From: a virus
Length of the DNA stretch: 64,000 bases
Strand: one strand, 5' to 3'
IMG/VR virus record: IMGVR_UViG_3300003321_000691
Span: 32,001 to 96,000 of that record
Shown piece by piece: positions 30,886-38,771 of the stretch (its first letter is position 1; each line of letters begins with the position of its first letter). The notes beneath the pieces are model-generated. The model saw nothing but the letters and a program-made list of their open reading frames with translations. It was not told the origin of the DNA and ran no database searches. A program made the translations under genes and the position numbers.

Positions 30886-33078
30886 CTACGCGATCTCCTT
30901 GCGGTGCTTCGGGGCCCAGGTGTTCCAGGCTCCGGCGCTCTGCGAACGAGCGCGATTGAGTGCGGCTGCCTCGTCGAGGTCGTCCGCATCGGTCTTCTGC
31001 TGGTCGACGGCGGTCACGGCCGTCTTGCGGGCTTCGGCGAGCGCCTCGGCGCCGGCCGCGGTCTCGACCGCATCCTGACGGGCGCGCTTGAGGGCGCCAT
31101 CGAACAGGGCATCGACGTACGCCTCCGGCTTGTCGGCCGGGACGTCTTCCTTGTCGACATGCTTGACGACGGCGCGCTTGATCTCGATGGTCGACATTGA
31201 GGTGTCGACCTTGGCGCCGGTCTTCAGAGCCTTGGTGATGAGGTCGACGCGAGCAGCGACGGCCTTGTTCTGGGCGTCGGCCGCATCGTTGCGTGCCTTC
31301 TTGGCCTCGGCCTTGGCGGCTTCGAGGTCCTTCTTGAGGCTGGCGATTTCGCCTTCGGCCTTGGCCAGGGCGGTCTCGGCCTTGTCGGCGCGGGCCCTCT
31401 CGGCCTTGATCTTTTCGCTCTTGAGCATGTTGGTGTCCTGGTGGTCGAGGGTCTGGCGGTGCGCCTTCTCGAATCCCTCGCTGGAGATGCCGAAGTGCTT
31501 GGCGCGCTTGGTGATCCGGTTGAAAGCGGCGTGCTTCTCTTCCGGGTCCTTGAAGTCGAACTGGGCGAACCGCGACATCGCGGCGCGGGTGTGGTCGGGG
31601 TCGTGGATGGGCAGGCCCTCGCGGTCGGGCACCGCGAAGCTGGTCGTCGCCATCTTGTGGCGAGCCTCGGCGGTCAACTTCCCGGCGTCATCGTACGAAG
31701 CCGTGTAGGCGTCGTCGTGCTCTTGCTCGTCGTCATCCTGGTCGTCGTCATCCGAGTCATCGTCGGAGTCGTCGTCCTGGTCGTCGTCCTGGTCGTCGTC
31801 ATCCGAGTCATCGTCGGAGTCAGCCTGGGGCTGGCCGTCCATCTGCTCGCCGTGACCGCCAAGGCCGTCTTCGTTCTCGTCGGAGGCAGTCACGTCGTCT
31901 TCGTCGTCGACGTCCGCACTGGAGTCCTGGACCTCTTCCGACTCGGCACCGGCTGGCTTCTTCGCCTTCTTGCCAGGCTTGGCGTCATTCTCGCCACGTG
32001 CGTTGCGACTCGCCTCGTCCTTGTCGTCCGGGTCCTTGTCCGCCGGCTTGCCAGCCTGCGTCTTCGGTTCCTCGTCCGCATCGGTGCGGTCTAGGGCGTC
32101 AGCCATGTTTTGGATAATGGCATGGTTCTTGCATGCGTCAAGCAAGTCCTCGATGCTCGAATAGCCTAGGATGGCCGCGTCCTTCTTGGTGACGTACTTG
32201 GCTAGCTCGGCGTTTCGCTTCAGGTCGGCGAACTTCTGCGCAGCCTGCTTGTGCTCGTACTCCGAGCGCAGGTTCTGGAACTGGACGTTGGGCTTGGCTT
32301 CGCGTTTCGCCGCCTTGTCGTGCTCGGCGGCCTGCGCCTCGTGCTCTTTGGCGCCCTTCTTGTCGCCAGCAGCCTTCGCTGCGGCAGCAGCGGCACGGTG
32401 GAGCGCGGCGGCTTTGTCGTGGCCTTTGCCTGAGCTGTGGGCTTGGATGCTGGCGCGGTTCGCGTCCTCTCCGGCCCGACCGGCGGCGGCCCTACGAGCC
32501 TCAGCAGACGCCTCCCGCGCCGCGTCACTCCACTCGTCCATGACGACGGAGGCGGCGTCCAGGCGGATGCGGGCGCTGTTGCCGGCGCGAGCGGTGTCGA
32601 CGATCGCGATGTGGTTGCCGCGAATGTTTCGCTGGATCGCGTCGTAGTGCCCGTACGTCGGATGCACGCCCGGCACTTCTTCGAGGTCACACGTGTAGCC
32701 GGCGCTGACCTGGTTCTTGTTCGGCAGTTTGCCGACGACGTCGCCGTCGTAGATCGCCAGGTCCCCGCGAACGTGGTCGTCGTCGCGGATGGGGGTGCCC
32801 ATCAGGGCCCCGACCGCGTACTTCCGGGCGTTGTGCGCGTCGAGCATCTCCGGCGGGTGGTCGTCGGTGACTGGCACGCCGTTGAATGAGGACAGTGCCG
32901 CGGTGTCGAACACATCCTCGGGGAGGCGTAGTTCGCGACGGACAGAACCGTCAGGATTCAGGTAGTTGAATACACCACACCGCGTGATGTGGGCCTGGAC
33001 GCGGAGGGTGCCGTCCTCCCGGCGTGTGGCGGGGCGCAGCTCTCCGAGGTCGAGACGTCGGGCGACGCGAAGCATCAC
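30886..33078 (-). CDS. Capsid maturation protease (DUF2213-like) fused to scaffold region
   Basis: The 730-residue product starts at GTG 33078 or ATG 33075. Residues 1-165 carry LPEDVFDTAALSSFNGVPVTDDHP, VRGDLAIYDGDVV and YGHYDAIQRNIRGNHIAIVDTARAG, the DUF2213 pattern of phage prohead proteases. Residues 200-330 are Ala/Lys-rich. Residues 420-450 are almost only Asp, Ser and Gln. From residue 545 a charged coiled coil of scaffold type runs to the end. Protease and scaffold in one chain fits self-cleavage during head maturation. ATG 32106 and the Met in NMLKSEKIKAERARADK could start shorter scaffold-only products. Confidence 0.72.
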   Translation of the reverse strand: MMLRVARRLDLGELRPATRREDGTLRVQAHITRCGVFNYLNPDGSVRRELRLPEDVFDTAALSSFNGVPVTDDHPPEMLDAHNARKYAVGALMGTPIRDDDHVRGDLAIYDGDVVGKLPNKNQVSAGYTCDLEEVPGVHPTYGHYDAIQRNIRGNHIAIVDTARAGNSARIRLDAASVVMDEWSDAAREASAEARRAAAGRAGEDANRASIQAHSSGKGHDKAAALHRAAAAAAKAAGDKKGAKEHEAQAAEHDKAAKREAKPNVQFQNLRSEYEHKQAAQKFADLKRNAELAKYVTKKDAAILGYSSIEDLLDACKNHAIIQNMADALDRTDADEEPKTQAGKPADKDPDDKDEASRNARGENDAKPGKKAKKPAGAESEEVQDSSADVDDEDDVTASDENEDGLGGHGEQMDGQPQADSDDDSDDDDQDDDQDDDSDDDSDDDDQDDDEQEHDDAYTASYDDAGKLTAEARHKMATTSFAVPDREGLPIHDPDHTRAAMSRFAQFDFKDPEEKHAAFNRITKRAKHFGISSEGFEKAHRQTLDHQDTNMLKSEKIKAERARADKAETALAKAEGEIASLKKDLEAAKAEAKKARNDAADAQNKAVAARVDLITKALKTGAKVDTSMSTIEIKRAVVKHVDKEDVPADKPEAYVDALFDGALKRARQDAVETAAGAEALAEARKTAVTAVDQQKTDADDLDEAAALNRARSQSAGAWNTWAPKHRKEIA
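31741..31821 (-). repeat. 30-base exact direct repeat encoding Asp-rich sequence
   Basis: 31741-31770 and 31792-31821 are identical, with a period of 51 bases. They encode the DDDSDDDDQD-type stretch of the protease-scaffold protein. The unit length is divisible by three, so copy number could vary without breaking the frame. Confidence 0.8.
32119..32132 (-). promoter_or_regulatory. TGGCAT-N5-TTGC motif inside the protease-scaffold gene
   Basis: The plus strand reads TGGCATGGTTCTTGC at 32118-32132, within coding sequence and 13 bases upstream of an internal in-frame ATG (32106). The spacing to that ATG is the same as between other copies and true gene starts, which hints at a separate scaffold transcript or product. 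Confidence 0.35.
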
Positions 33079-33087
33079 CCAAAACTT

Positions 33088-33101
33088 GGCACGGATCTTG
33101 C
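33088..33101 (-). promoter_or_regulatory. TGGCAC-N5-TTGC motif upstream of the protease-scaffold gene
   Basis: The plus strand reads TGGCACGGATCTTGC at 33087-33101, in the 44-base gap before the head genes. It ends 10 bases from the GTG start. Confidence 0.45.
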
Positions 33102-33122
33102 GTGCGGTCTAGTACCGCGGGT

Positions 33123-33290
33123 TCACAGGTGATACGGGCAGCCGATGCGGAGGCACTTTTGGCAGGCGACCAGCGGCACGACACGAGCTGACGGGTAGTC
33201 TCGGCGCGCTCGGCGACGTAGCCGCCCGTCCTCGAAGGCTGGACCGGTGTACGCGGTGACCAGGCCGACTAGTAGCGCCAGGGTGAGCAT
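33123..33290 (-). CDS. Small membrane protein with Cys-rich end
   Basis: The 55-residue product has an N-terminal membrane segment (LTLALLVGLVTAYTGPAF), a run of Arg residues (RLRRRARRDY) and a CQKCLRIGCPYH end that could bind zinc. ATG 33290 overlaps the previous stop. Confidence 0.55.
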   Translation of the reverse strand: MLTLALLVGLVTAYTGPAFEDGRLRRRARRDYPSARVVPLVACQKCLRIGCPYHL

Positions 33291-33556
33291 CAATCCCGGT
33301 CCTCCAGCCACCCAGCGATCACGTAGGTCCCAAGGGCGTAGCCAAAAGACTCGGGCACGAGGAACCATGGCGAGACCTTGAGAAACGCCCAGGCCATCGC
33401 CGCGCTCACATAACAGATGAGAAACGCGCATTTGGCTGCACGCCAGCGCCCGCGACGTCCGCGCGCCGCCGCGTGTGTGTAGGCAGCGATCAGCGCGTCG
33501 TAGACCGCCGCCAGGATGAACACTCCGATACCCCACAGCAGATCGATGGCGGTCAC
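33290..33556 (-). CDS. Small membrane protein with three membrane segments
   Basis: The 88-residue product starts at GTG 33556 (GTGA overlap). Hydrophobic segments are LLWGIGVFILAAVYDALIAA, AFLICYVSAAMAWAF and a shorter GYALGTYVIAGWL, with an Arg-rich loop between the first two. It could be a second holin-like protein or an inner-membrane partner of the cargo proteins encoded upstream. That role is speculative. Confidence 0.5.
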   Translation of the reverse strand: MTAIDLLWGIGVFILAAVYDALIAAYTHAAARGRRGRWRAAKCAFLICYVSAAMAWAFLKVSPWFLVPESFGYALGTYVIAGWLEDRD

Positions 33557-33750
33557 GACTTCCTCCGACGAACCGGCATGTGGACCAGTTCCTTGCAGCG
33601 CGGACAGGTCAGCGGCAGCGGGGCGACGCGCCAGCCGTCGCACGGCTTGTTGCAAACCGTCTTGCGGGCAGACTCCATCGAGGTGGCGTGTACCAGACGA
33701 CCACCACGCGGCGAGACAGGCATCCACTCCTTGACCTTCGGCGCAGGCAT
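33553..33750 (-). CDS. Small zinc-binding protein
   Basis: The 65-residue product begins MPAPKVKEWMPVSPRGG and has VCNKPCDGW followed by LTCPRCKELVHMPV, a CxxxC...CxxC arrangement. It ends with a basic RRRKS tail. Confidence 0.55.
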   Translation of the reverse strand: MPAPKVKEWMPVSPRGGRLVHATSMESARKTVCNKPCDGWRVAPLPLTCPRCKELVHMPVRRRKS

Positions 33751-33790
33751 TCAGAGAGGTTACGGCCGCGCAGGTCATGGGTCTATAAGC

Positions 33791-33812
33791 TGTAACTTTC
33801 CTAGTAGTTACA
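33791..33812 (-). terminator. Small AT-rich hairpin after the MuF-like gene
   Basis: TGTAACT (33791-33797) pairs with AGTTACA (33806-33812) with an 8-base loop, immediately beyond the TAG of the MuF-like gene. It is the lowest-GC stretch of the region. No T-run follows, so termination would be weak. Confidence 0.4.
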
Positions 33813-33813
33813 A

Positions 33814-35526
33814 CTATTCCTGGTCTTCGTCCTGGACGGTGTCATCCACTTGATCTTCATCGAGATCTGTGTCTCCGACGAGGTCGTCGGCCAGGTCTTC
33901 ATCGTTCCCGAGGAGGGTGGCGCCAATGTCCGTGTCCTCTTCGCCAGGATCGACCAGGGTGTCCTCATCGTCACCCTCGTCCTCGTCATCGTCGCCGAGG
34001 ATGTCGTCGAGCACGGGCTCGGCGTAGCAGCGGCACTGGTAATCCTCGCCGGGGAGGATGGGTTCGTCCGCGCCCTCCGGCTGGGGTGGGTCGTCGTAGG
34101 AGAAGATTTGCCCTTCCAGGTCGTAGTGACTAGGCAGGGCGTTAGGGTACTTGCCGTCGGGGTTACCACGGACCCGCTCGTCGCGGACGGTGCGCCACAC
34201 GAACCGGCGGATACCTAGCTTGCGCTGGCGGTGGTGATTGACGTCGGCGTAGAGCTTGCCGATCTGGTCGCGAGCGATAAGCCGGGCGTGGCGCTCGGCC
34301 ACCCCGAAGCGCTCCTCGATATCTTCGCGCAGCTCGTCGCTAGGGCGGCCGTTGCGTACGGCTTCGAGCACCAGCTCTTGGAGATCGTCGTGGAGGTCGG
34401 ACGGGATGCGCGAGATCAGCCCGACGTTCTCGCGGACGAAGTCGTCGATGCGCTCGACGGTGTCGATGTCGTCGATGCTGTCCGGGTCGATGCCGATGGC
34501 GTCGTGGAGCTGGTCATGGAGCTGCCGGCGCTGGAACGTATCGGTCTGCTCGGCGAACTGTTTGGCGACCGCGGCAATCTGCGGCTTGTTCGTCGCCTTG
34601 CGCAGGTCCGACGCGGCGCCGTCGATGAGCTTCTGGGCCTTGTGGGATTCTGGGGAGTCTGTGCGTTTTTGTGGTGGCGCAAGTGACACGATCTCGCTCG
34701 TGCCGTATTTGTCCACAGTCACAATCCCGTCGAAGCCTAGGTCTCGCAGGTGCTTCGTTAGAGCGGCGCCGGTTTTGCCGGTCGCTTCGTGTAGCCGTGC
34801 TTTCCAACCTTCCGGTCCGTATAGTGGTCCAGTCTTACCGGACAACGGGATCACCAGAGGAGACTTGAACTTGACGGTATCGACTTCCCAGCCCGGCGGC
34901 GGTGTGTCCTTACCGGGACCGTGAAGCATATATCGTCCATGGGGTTCGATATCCTGGCCGTACTGCCCGGTCTTCGGCGCCTTCTCGGTGTTGTGTAGAG
35001 CGCGAAATTTGACCGGGACACCGGTCTGGAACTTGACGCCGTTTTCCGTGATTTTCGCCAAACCGCCCGACAAGCGCTCGACGAACGCGCGTTTCTCGGA
35101 GCCACCAGCCCCTGTCCAGCGCCCGCTCTCGTCCCGTGGCTCGTCAGGATCGTAGTCGAAACGTTCCTTCCTTTTCTCGGCGAGCTTGGGTACCTCGCGC
35201 AGGACGTCTTTGTACGCCGCGCGGACCCAGCCCATGAGCATGCGCACGAGGCGCGCCGCGTACTGCTCCTCGATACGCAACGGTGGCAGCATCTGCCGAC
35301 CCTTGCGTGGTCGACGCGTACTCGCGTCGCAGTGGACAATCCTACCCGAGTGCAGACGGACGTCGAACGAGTCCTGATGCGGGTGGGCTTTGAACCACTC
35401 GATCTGGCCCAGACGCTTGGCGGCGGCACGCTTGGACTGGTAGCGGCGGGAGAGCCGCTTGCCTGTCTTCTCGCTGAATACCGCCCAGCCCAACCCCGAG
35501 CGACGGACTACGTCAGCGCGGTCCAC
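33814..35526 (-). CDS. MuF-like minor head protein with inserted ART-like domain
   Basis: The 570-residue product starts at GTG 35526. Residues 15-55 (GWAVFSEKTGKRLSRRYQSKRAAAKRL) resemble a small DUF2188-like module. Residues 125-140 hold the linker FDYDPDEPRDESGRWTGAGG. Residues 165-285 (VKFRALHNTEKAP, GRYMLHGPG, VKFKSPLVI, HLRDLGFDGIVTVDKYGTSEIVSL) have the block order of ADP-ribosyltransferase-like phage domains. Residues 415-505 are the MuF domain (ARDQIGKLYADVNHHRQR, FVWRTVRDERVRGN, GEDYQCRCYAEPV). The last 60 residues are almost all Asp and Glu. MuF proteins ride in the virion and are known to carry toxin domains in other phages. Confidence 0.7.
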   Translation of the reverse strand: MDRADVVRRSGLGWAVFSEKTGKRLSRRYQSKRAAAKRLGQIEWFKAHPHQDSFDVRLHSGRIVHCDASTRRPRKGRQMLPPLRIEEQYAARLVRMLMGWVRAAYKDVLREVPKLAEKRKERFDYDPDEPRDESGRWTGAGGSEKRAFVERLSGGLAKITENGVKFQTGVPVKFRALHNTEKAPKTGQYGQDIEPHGRYMLHGPGKDTPPPGWEVDTVKFKSPLVIPLSGKTGPLYGPEGWKARLHEATGKTGAALTKHLRDLGFDGIVTVDKYGTSEIVSLAPPQKRTDSPESHKAQKLIDGAASDLRKATNKPQIAAVAKQFAEQTDTFQRRQLHDQLHDAIGIDPDSIDDIDTVERIDDFVRENVGLISRIPSDLHDDLQELVLEAVRNGRPSDELREDIEERFGVAERHARLIARDQIGKLYADVNHHRQRKLGIRRFVWRTVRDERVRGNPDGKYPNALPSHYDLEGQIFSYDDPPQPEGADEPILPGEDYQCRCYAEPVLDDILGDDDEDEGDDEDTLVDPGEEDTDIGATLLGNDEDLADDLVGDTDLDEDQVDDTVQDEDQE

Positions 35527-35527
35527 A

Positions 35528-36100
35528 TCATTCGTCGTCGCGGTCCGAGTGCATCGGTCCCGGGACAGGCGGCGCGGCCTTCGGCTTCTTCTTGCGGGTC
35601 TTCGCCGGCACGACCTCACCCGGCGCGTCGTGGCTTAGACCCGGCGGCGCCTTGGTTGGGTTCGTGGAGGCGTGCTTGCGAGCGGACTTGATCTTCTTGG
35701 CGACCTTGCCGGGCACGAGTGGACGCCCGTACAGGTCCGGGCCCGTAGCACCGGCCTCGACCGCGTCGCCGTTAAGGACGTTGGGCTGAGGCGGCGTGTT
35801 CGGGTCGGGCGCGGCGGCCTTCTTGGGGTCGTACGCGTCCTGCCGGCTCTTGCCGACGGTTGTGTCCACGACGTCCATGCGGGACGAGTTGGCGTACTCC
35901 GCGACGATCGCGTCGAGGAAATCCTGCCCATCGTCGATGTGCTTCACGCCCTTGCCAGGCAAGTAGAACCCGTCTCGCTCCGCGATCTGGCGGAAGCTGT
36001 CGGAGTGATAGATGGCGTGAATGCCACCTTGCGGGGTCAGGTCGAACTCGGCTAGGACGGTCTCGGTGTCCCAGTTGATAGCTTTGACAATTAGACTCAC
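35528..36100 (-). CDS. Hypothetical head-region protein
   Basis: The 190-residue product starts at GTG 36100. The N-terminal 85 residues look folded (GGIHAIYHSDSFRQIAERDGFYLPG, VAEYANSSRMDVVDTTVG); the rest is Pro-, Lys- and Ala-rich and probably disordered. It lies between two virion cargo genes. Confidence 0.5.
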   Translation of the reverse strand: MSLIVKAINWDTETVLAEFDLTPQGGIHAIYHSDSFRQIAERDGFYLPGKGVKHIDDGQDFLDAIVAEYANSSRMDVVDTTVGKSRQDAYDPKKAAAPDPNTPPQPNVLNGDAVEAGATGPDLYGRPLVPGKVAKKIKSARKHASTNPTKAPPGLSHDAPGEVVPAKTRKKKPKAAPPVPGPMHSDRDDE

Positions 36101-38181
36101 GGGATGCCCTCCATCGCTTTGTTGGCGCGTGCACGGACTTCGGGCGAGTAGGTCACCTTACGCAAGTGGTTCCAGCCCAGGCCGTAGCTGTAGTCATGCT
36201 TAGCATTCTCGATTGCGAGGATGCTGTGGTCCGCTTTGAGATGCTCTGCACGCAGCGCGACATGCTCGATGGCCTCACGCTCGATGCCGGCGGCGTGTAG
36301 CTCGCGAGCGAGATGGGCCGTGTTGATGGACTGGATCTGGTCGTGGGTCGATGGCAGCAGCCCATGGTCGTGCGGAACGTTATCGTATGGGTAGATGAAA
36401 CGCTCCGGCTCACCCTTCGGGAGCGAGAGGCCGTTGTCGATCATGGCCGGCATTTTCCGGCCGTCCGAGGTCGTGGTCACGACCACGTTACCTTTGTGGC
36501 GGTCGCTGCCGCCCATGATGTAGTCGGCTACGCGCATGCGTTCGGCGCCATCTCGGTCAAACGTAGTCGAGCGCGCGTCGGCGAGGACATCGCCGTCCGC
36601 CCACGCGTGGAGGCTGCCCTTCTGGACCTGGCTTCCGCTCGTGTTCGGGAACTCTTTGACCACGCAAGCTGGCACGAGGTCCTGAGCCCCGAGTAGCGGA
36701 GCCACACGTGACACCGCCGCCTCGCGGAGGTAGTAGGTGCCCGGATCGATGTTGCCGCGGGCGAAGCGCTCGCCATCTGCCGGCTTCCAATTGGCTCGGG
36801 TGCCGTCGTCGAGCTTGAACTTCTCCTTACCTTCCATCATGCCTCCGTCGCCATTCGGCTTGCGCTCGGCGATGCTGCGGAACTCCAGCTCCGCGCGAGA
36901 GCCTGGAGAGCTGTCGCGGGCGAGCCCCGACGGCCGTAGTGCGTCACGCTCGGCGTTAGCCTTGTCACGAGCAGCCTCGGCGGCGCGGCGCTCGGCGCGG
37001 GCCTCACGCATCTCGCGATGCAGGTCGCCCGCAGCAACGCTGGCGAGGCTGTGGCTTTGCTGGCCGGCCTTGGCCCACGCTTCGTTGGCAACCTGCTCGC
37101 GGGCGAGCGCGACCCCGGCGGCAACCTGGGCCTCGTTGGCAGCCTTCTGCGCCGCGGCGAACTTCTCGGCCTTCTCCTTGCGGACGGCCTCGGCCTTGAT
37201 CGCCGCTTCCATGCGGGCGACCTCGGCCTCCTTCTCCTTGGCGACCTGCTCGCGGACACGCTCGCGGACGGCGCTCTCGCGCTCGGCGTTCTCACCTAGC
37301 TTGGCGTTGTTGCGGACGGCACGTTCCTCGCGATCACGGATCTCCTTGGCTCCGGCGGTCAGTTCGTGGTCCGGGAAGTTCTGCTGGCCTGGGAGCGTGC
37401 GTGCGGCGGAAGGCTCTTGGCCCTCCTTGGCGGCCCGAGCGTTTTCCTCCTCCAGGATCTTTCCACCCCGCACCTTCATTGCGTACGGGTCCATGCCGGA
37501 CGCTGCCTCGTACTCTTTGCCCCACAGCCCGCGCTTGTAGTCGCGACCTGGCTGCTTGAACGCCTCACGCGCCTTGTCGGCCTCGCGCTGGGCGTTGTAG
37601 TCGTTGCCGAAGCCGGCCGCGACCTTCTCTTTGGCAGCGCGCTCGGCCTCGCGTTGGGCGTAGCGAGCCTCGCGGGCCTCGCGCTCGGCCTTCTCCTTCT
37701 CCGCACGCTTCTTGGCGAAGGCCTCGGCGCGCTTGCGTCCGGCAGCGGCGTCCTTCTCCTTCTTCTCCTTGTTGAAGGCCGTCGTACCGATCTCGGCCTT
37801 GCGCTTCGCGACGTTCGCCGCGCGTGCGTTCTTACGCTTCTCGATCGCGGCAGCCTTGCGTTCGGCCGTGTTCGGCGCCGCCTTGGCTCCGCCGGCCTCC
37901 GCAAAACGCCCCGCTTCGTCGCGTGGGTGCTGGGACTCGTCGAAGTCGTCCTGCCGGTGCCCTTGCTGCGGTGCGTCGGGCGCAGCATACACGTAGGCCG
38001 GGTCGCCCGTCTCGGCGCAGTGGTCACGGCGAGCACGCTCGGCATCGTCCGCGTTGTCCCAGTGCGACACGAGATAGAGCCCCTCACCGGGCGGCTCTTG
38101 GCGGTCAACGGCAACGACATTGAAGCCGCGCTCGGGCGTCAGCGCCTTGATCTGTGCGAACGCGGCGTCAATCCAGCTCAT
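36097..38181 (-). CDS. Coiled-coil protein with C-terminal PI3/4-kinase-like domain
   Basis: The 694-residue product starts at ATG 38181. Residues 75-90 hold the linker DDFDESQHPRDEAGRFAEAG. Residues 95-430 are a very long Lys/Glu/Ala/Arg coiled coil. Residues 440-680 hold a kinase-like fold: ANWKPADGERFARG (nucleotide-binding Lys), YYLREAAVSRVAPLLGAQDL and VPACVVKEF, GGSDRHKGNVVV (catalytic loop, DRHxxN) and MIDNGLSLP (metal-binding DNG). The block order matches the phosphatidylinositol 3-/4-kinase-like family best known from actinobacterial proteins. It sits between the MuF-like gene and the HD hydrolase. Whether the target is lipid, protein or nucleotide cannot be told. Confidence 0.65.
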   Translation of the reverse strand: MSWIDAAFAQIKALTPERGFNVVAVDRQEPPGEGLYLVSHWDNADDAERARRDHCAETGDPAYVYAAPDAPQQGHRQDDFDESQHPRDEAGRFAEAGGAKAAPNTAERKAAAIEKRKNARAANVAKRKAEIGTTAFNKEKKEKDAAAGRKRAEAFAKKRAEKEKAEREAREARYAQREAERAAKEKVAAGFGNDYNAQREADKAREAFKQPGRDYKRGLWGKEYEAASGMDPYAMKVRGGKILEEENARAAKEGQEPSAARTLPGQQNFPDHELTAGAKEIRDREERAVRNNAKLGENAERESAVRERVREQVAKEKEAEVARMEAAIKAEAVRKEKAEKFAAAQKAANEAQVAAGVALAREQVANEAWAKAGQQSHSLASVAAGDLHREMREARAERRAAEAARDKANAERDALRPSGLARDSSPGSRAELEFRSIAERKPNGDGGMMEGKEKFKLDDGTRANWKPADGERFARGNIDPGTYYLREAAVSRVAPLLGAQDLVPACVVKEFPNTSGSQVQKGSLHAWADGDVLADARSTTFDRDGAERMRVADYIMGGSDRHKGNVVVTTTSDGRKMPAMIDNGLSLPKGEPERFIYPYDNVPHDHGLLPSTHDQIQSINTAHLARELHAAGIEREAIEHVALRAEHLKADHSILAIENAKHDYSYGLGWNHLRKVTYSPEVRARANKAMEGIP

Positions 38182-38720
38182 GAGGCAGACTCCAACAACT
38201 TGTCGAGATGGCCGATCATGGCCGGAACAGCAATCGTCGCGACGTAGGAGGTGTCACCGTCGGGAGCGTGGTAGTTGTAGAGCCCGAGGCCGTGCTTGAA
38301 GCCGTCGTGCTCCTTCCGGTACATCTCGACCGCGGCGCCCCCGTTCGAGACGTTCGCGATACGGTCGGCGAGCTTGAGCGCGGTGGCCCTGGGTCCCGCA
38401 GCCCGGATCTTGGGATAGGTCAGCGCGGCTCGGGTCTTCCGGTTCGGGCCGGGTTCGTTGGTGACGGCCGAAACGAGCGCCCCGACCTCCTCCCCGAAAG
38501 CCTCCTCGACGTCCCGCACAGTCGCGTCGGTGTCTTCTGGCGCGTCGTGGAGCCAGGCGGCCGTCCGCAGCGCCAGGTCATCCCCACAGAAACGCACAAT
38601 CACTTCCTCGACCTTCGCGAGGTGGTGGGTGTACGGCAGGGGGCCGTAGAGTTGGCCCTTCCGGTGCACGTGGTGGTACGTGGCGAAGGACTTAGCGGCG
38701 TGGAGGGGGTCGATTTTCAT
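38178..38720 (-). CDS. SpoT/MESH1-like HD hydrolase, putative (p)ppGpp hydrolase
   Basis: The 180-residue product starts at ATG 38720. AAKSFATYHHVHRKGQLYGPLPYTHHLAKVEEVIV gives the first metal-binding His residues. RTAAWLHDAPEDT gives the HDxxED motif characteristic of alarmone hydrolases. FGEEVGALVSAVTNEP, AAGPRATALKLADRIANVSNG provide the remaining conserved blocks. It lacks synthetase, TGS and ACT domains, so it is a small alarmone hydrolase. It is encoded 47 bases downstream of the portal gene, whose product ends in a RelA/SpoT synthetase domain, and has its own promoter with an operator-like palindrome. An antidote or immunity role is the simplest reading. Confidence 0.8.
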   Translation of the reverse strand: MKIDPLHAAKSFATYHHVHRKGQLYGPLPYTHHLAKVEEVIVRFCGDDLALRTAAWLHDAPEDTDATVRDVEEAFGEEVGALVSAVTNEPGPNRKTRAALTYPKIRAAGPRATALKLADRIANVSNGGAAVEMYRKEHDGFKHGLGLYNYHAPDGDTSYVATIAVPAMIGHLDKLLESAS

Positions 38721-38739
38721 GGCTTCAGCTCACATATCC

Positions 38740-38771
38740 AATGTAAGCACGGATCTAGTTGACGCAACTAG
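38740..38771 (-). promoter_or_regulatory. Promoter of the HD hydrolase gene with operator-like palindrome
   Basis: On the minus strand TTGCGT (38767-38762), a 16-base spacer and TACATT (38745-38740) resemble the other promoters in the window. The perfect inverted repeat CTAGTTG-ACG-CAACTAG (38755-38771) covers the -35 element and the stop codon of the portal gene. This arrangement would allow a repressor to control the hydrolase separately from the head operon. Confidence 0.55.

Noticed and set aside
31741-31821. Repeat considered as a CRISPR array
   Set aside because: Only two units exist and they encode an Asp-rich protein stretch in frame; no spacers are present.
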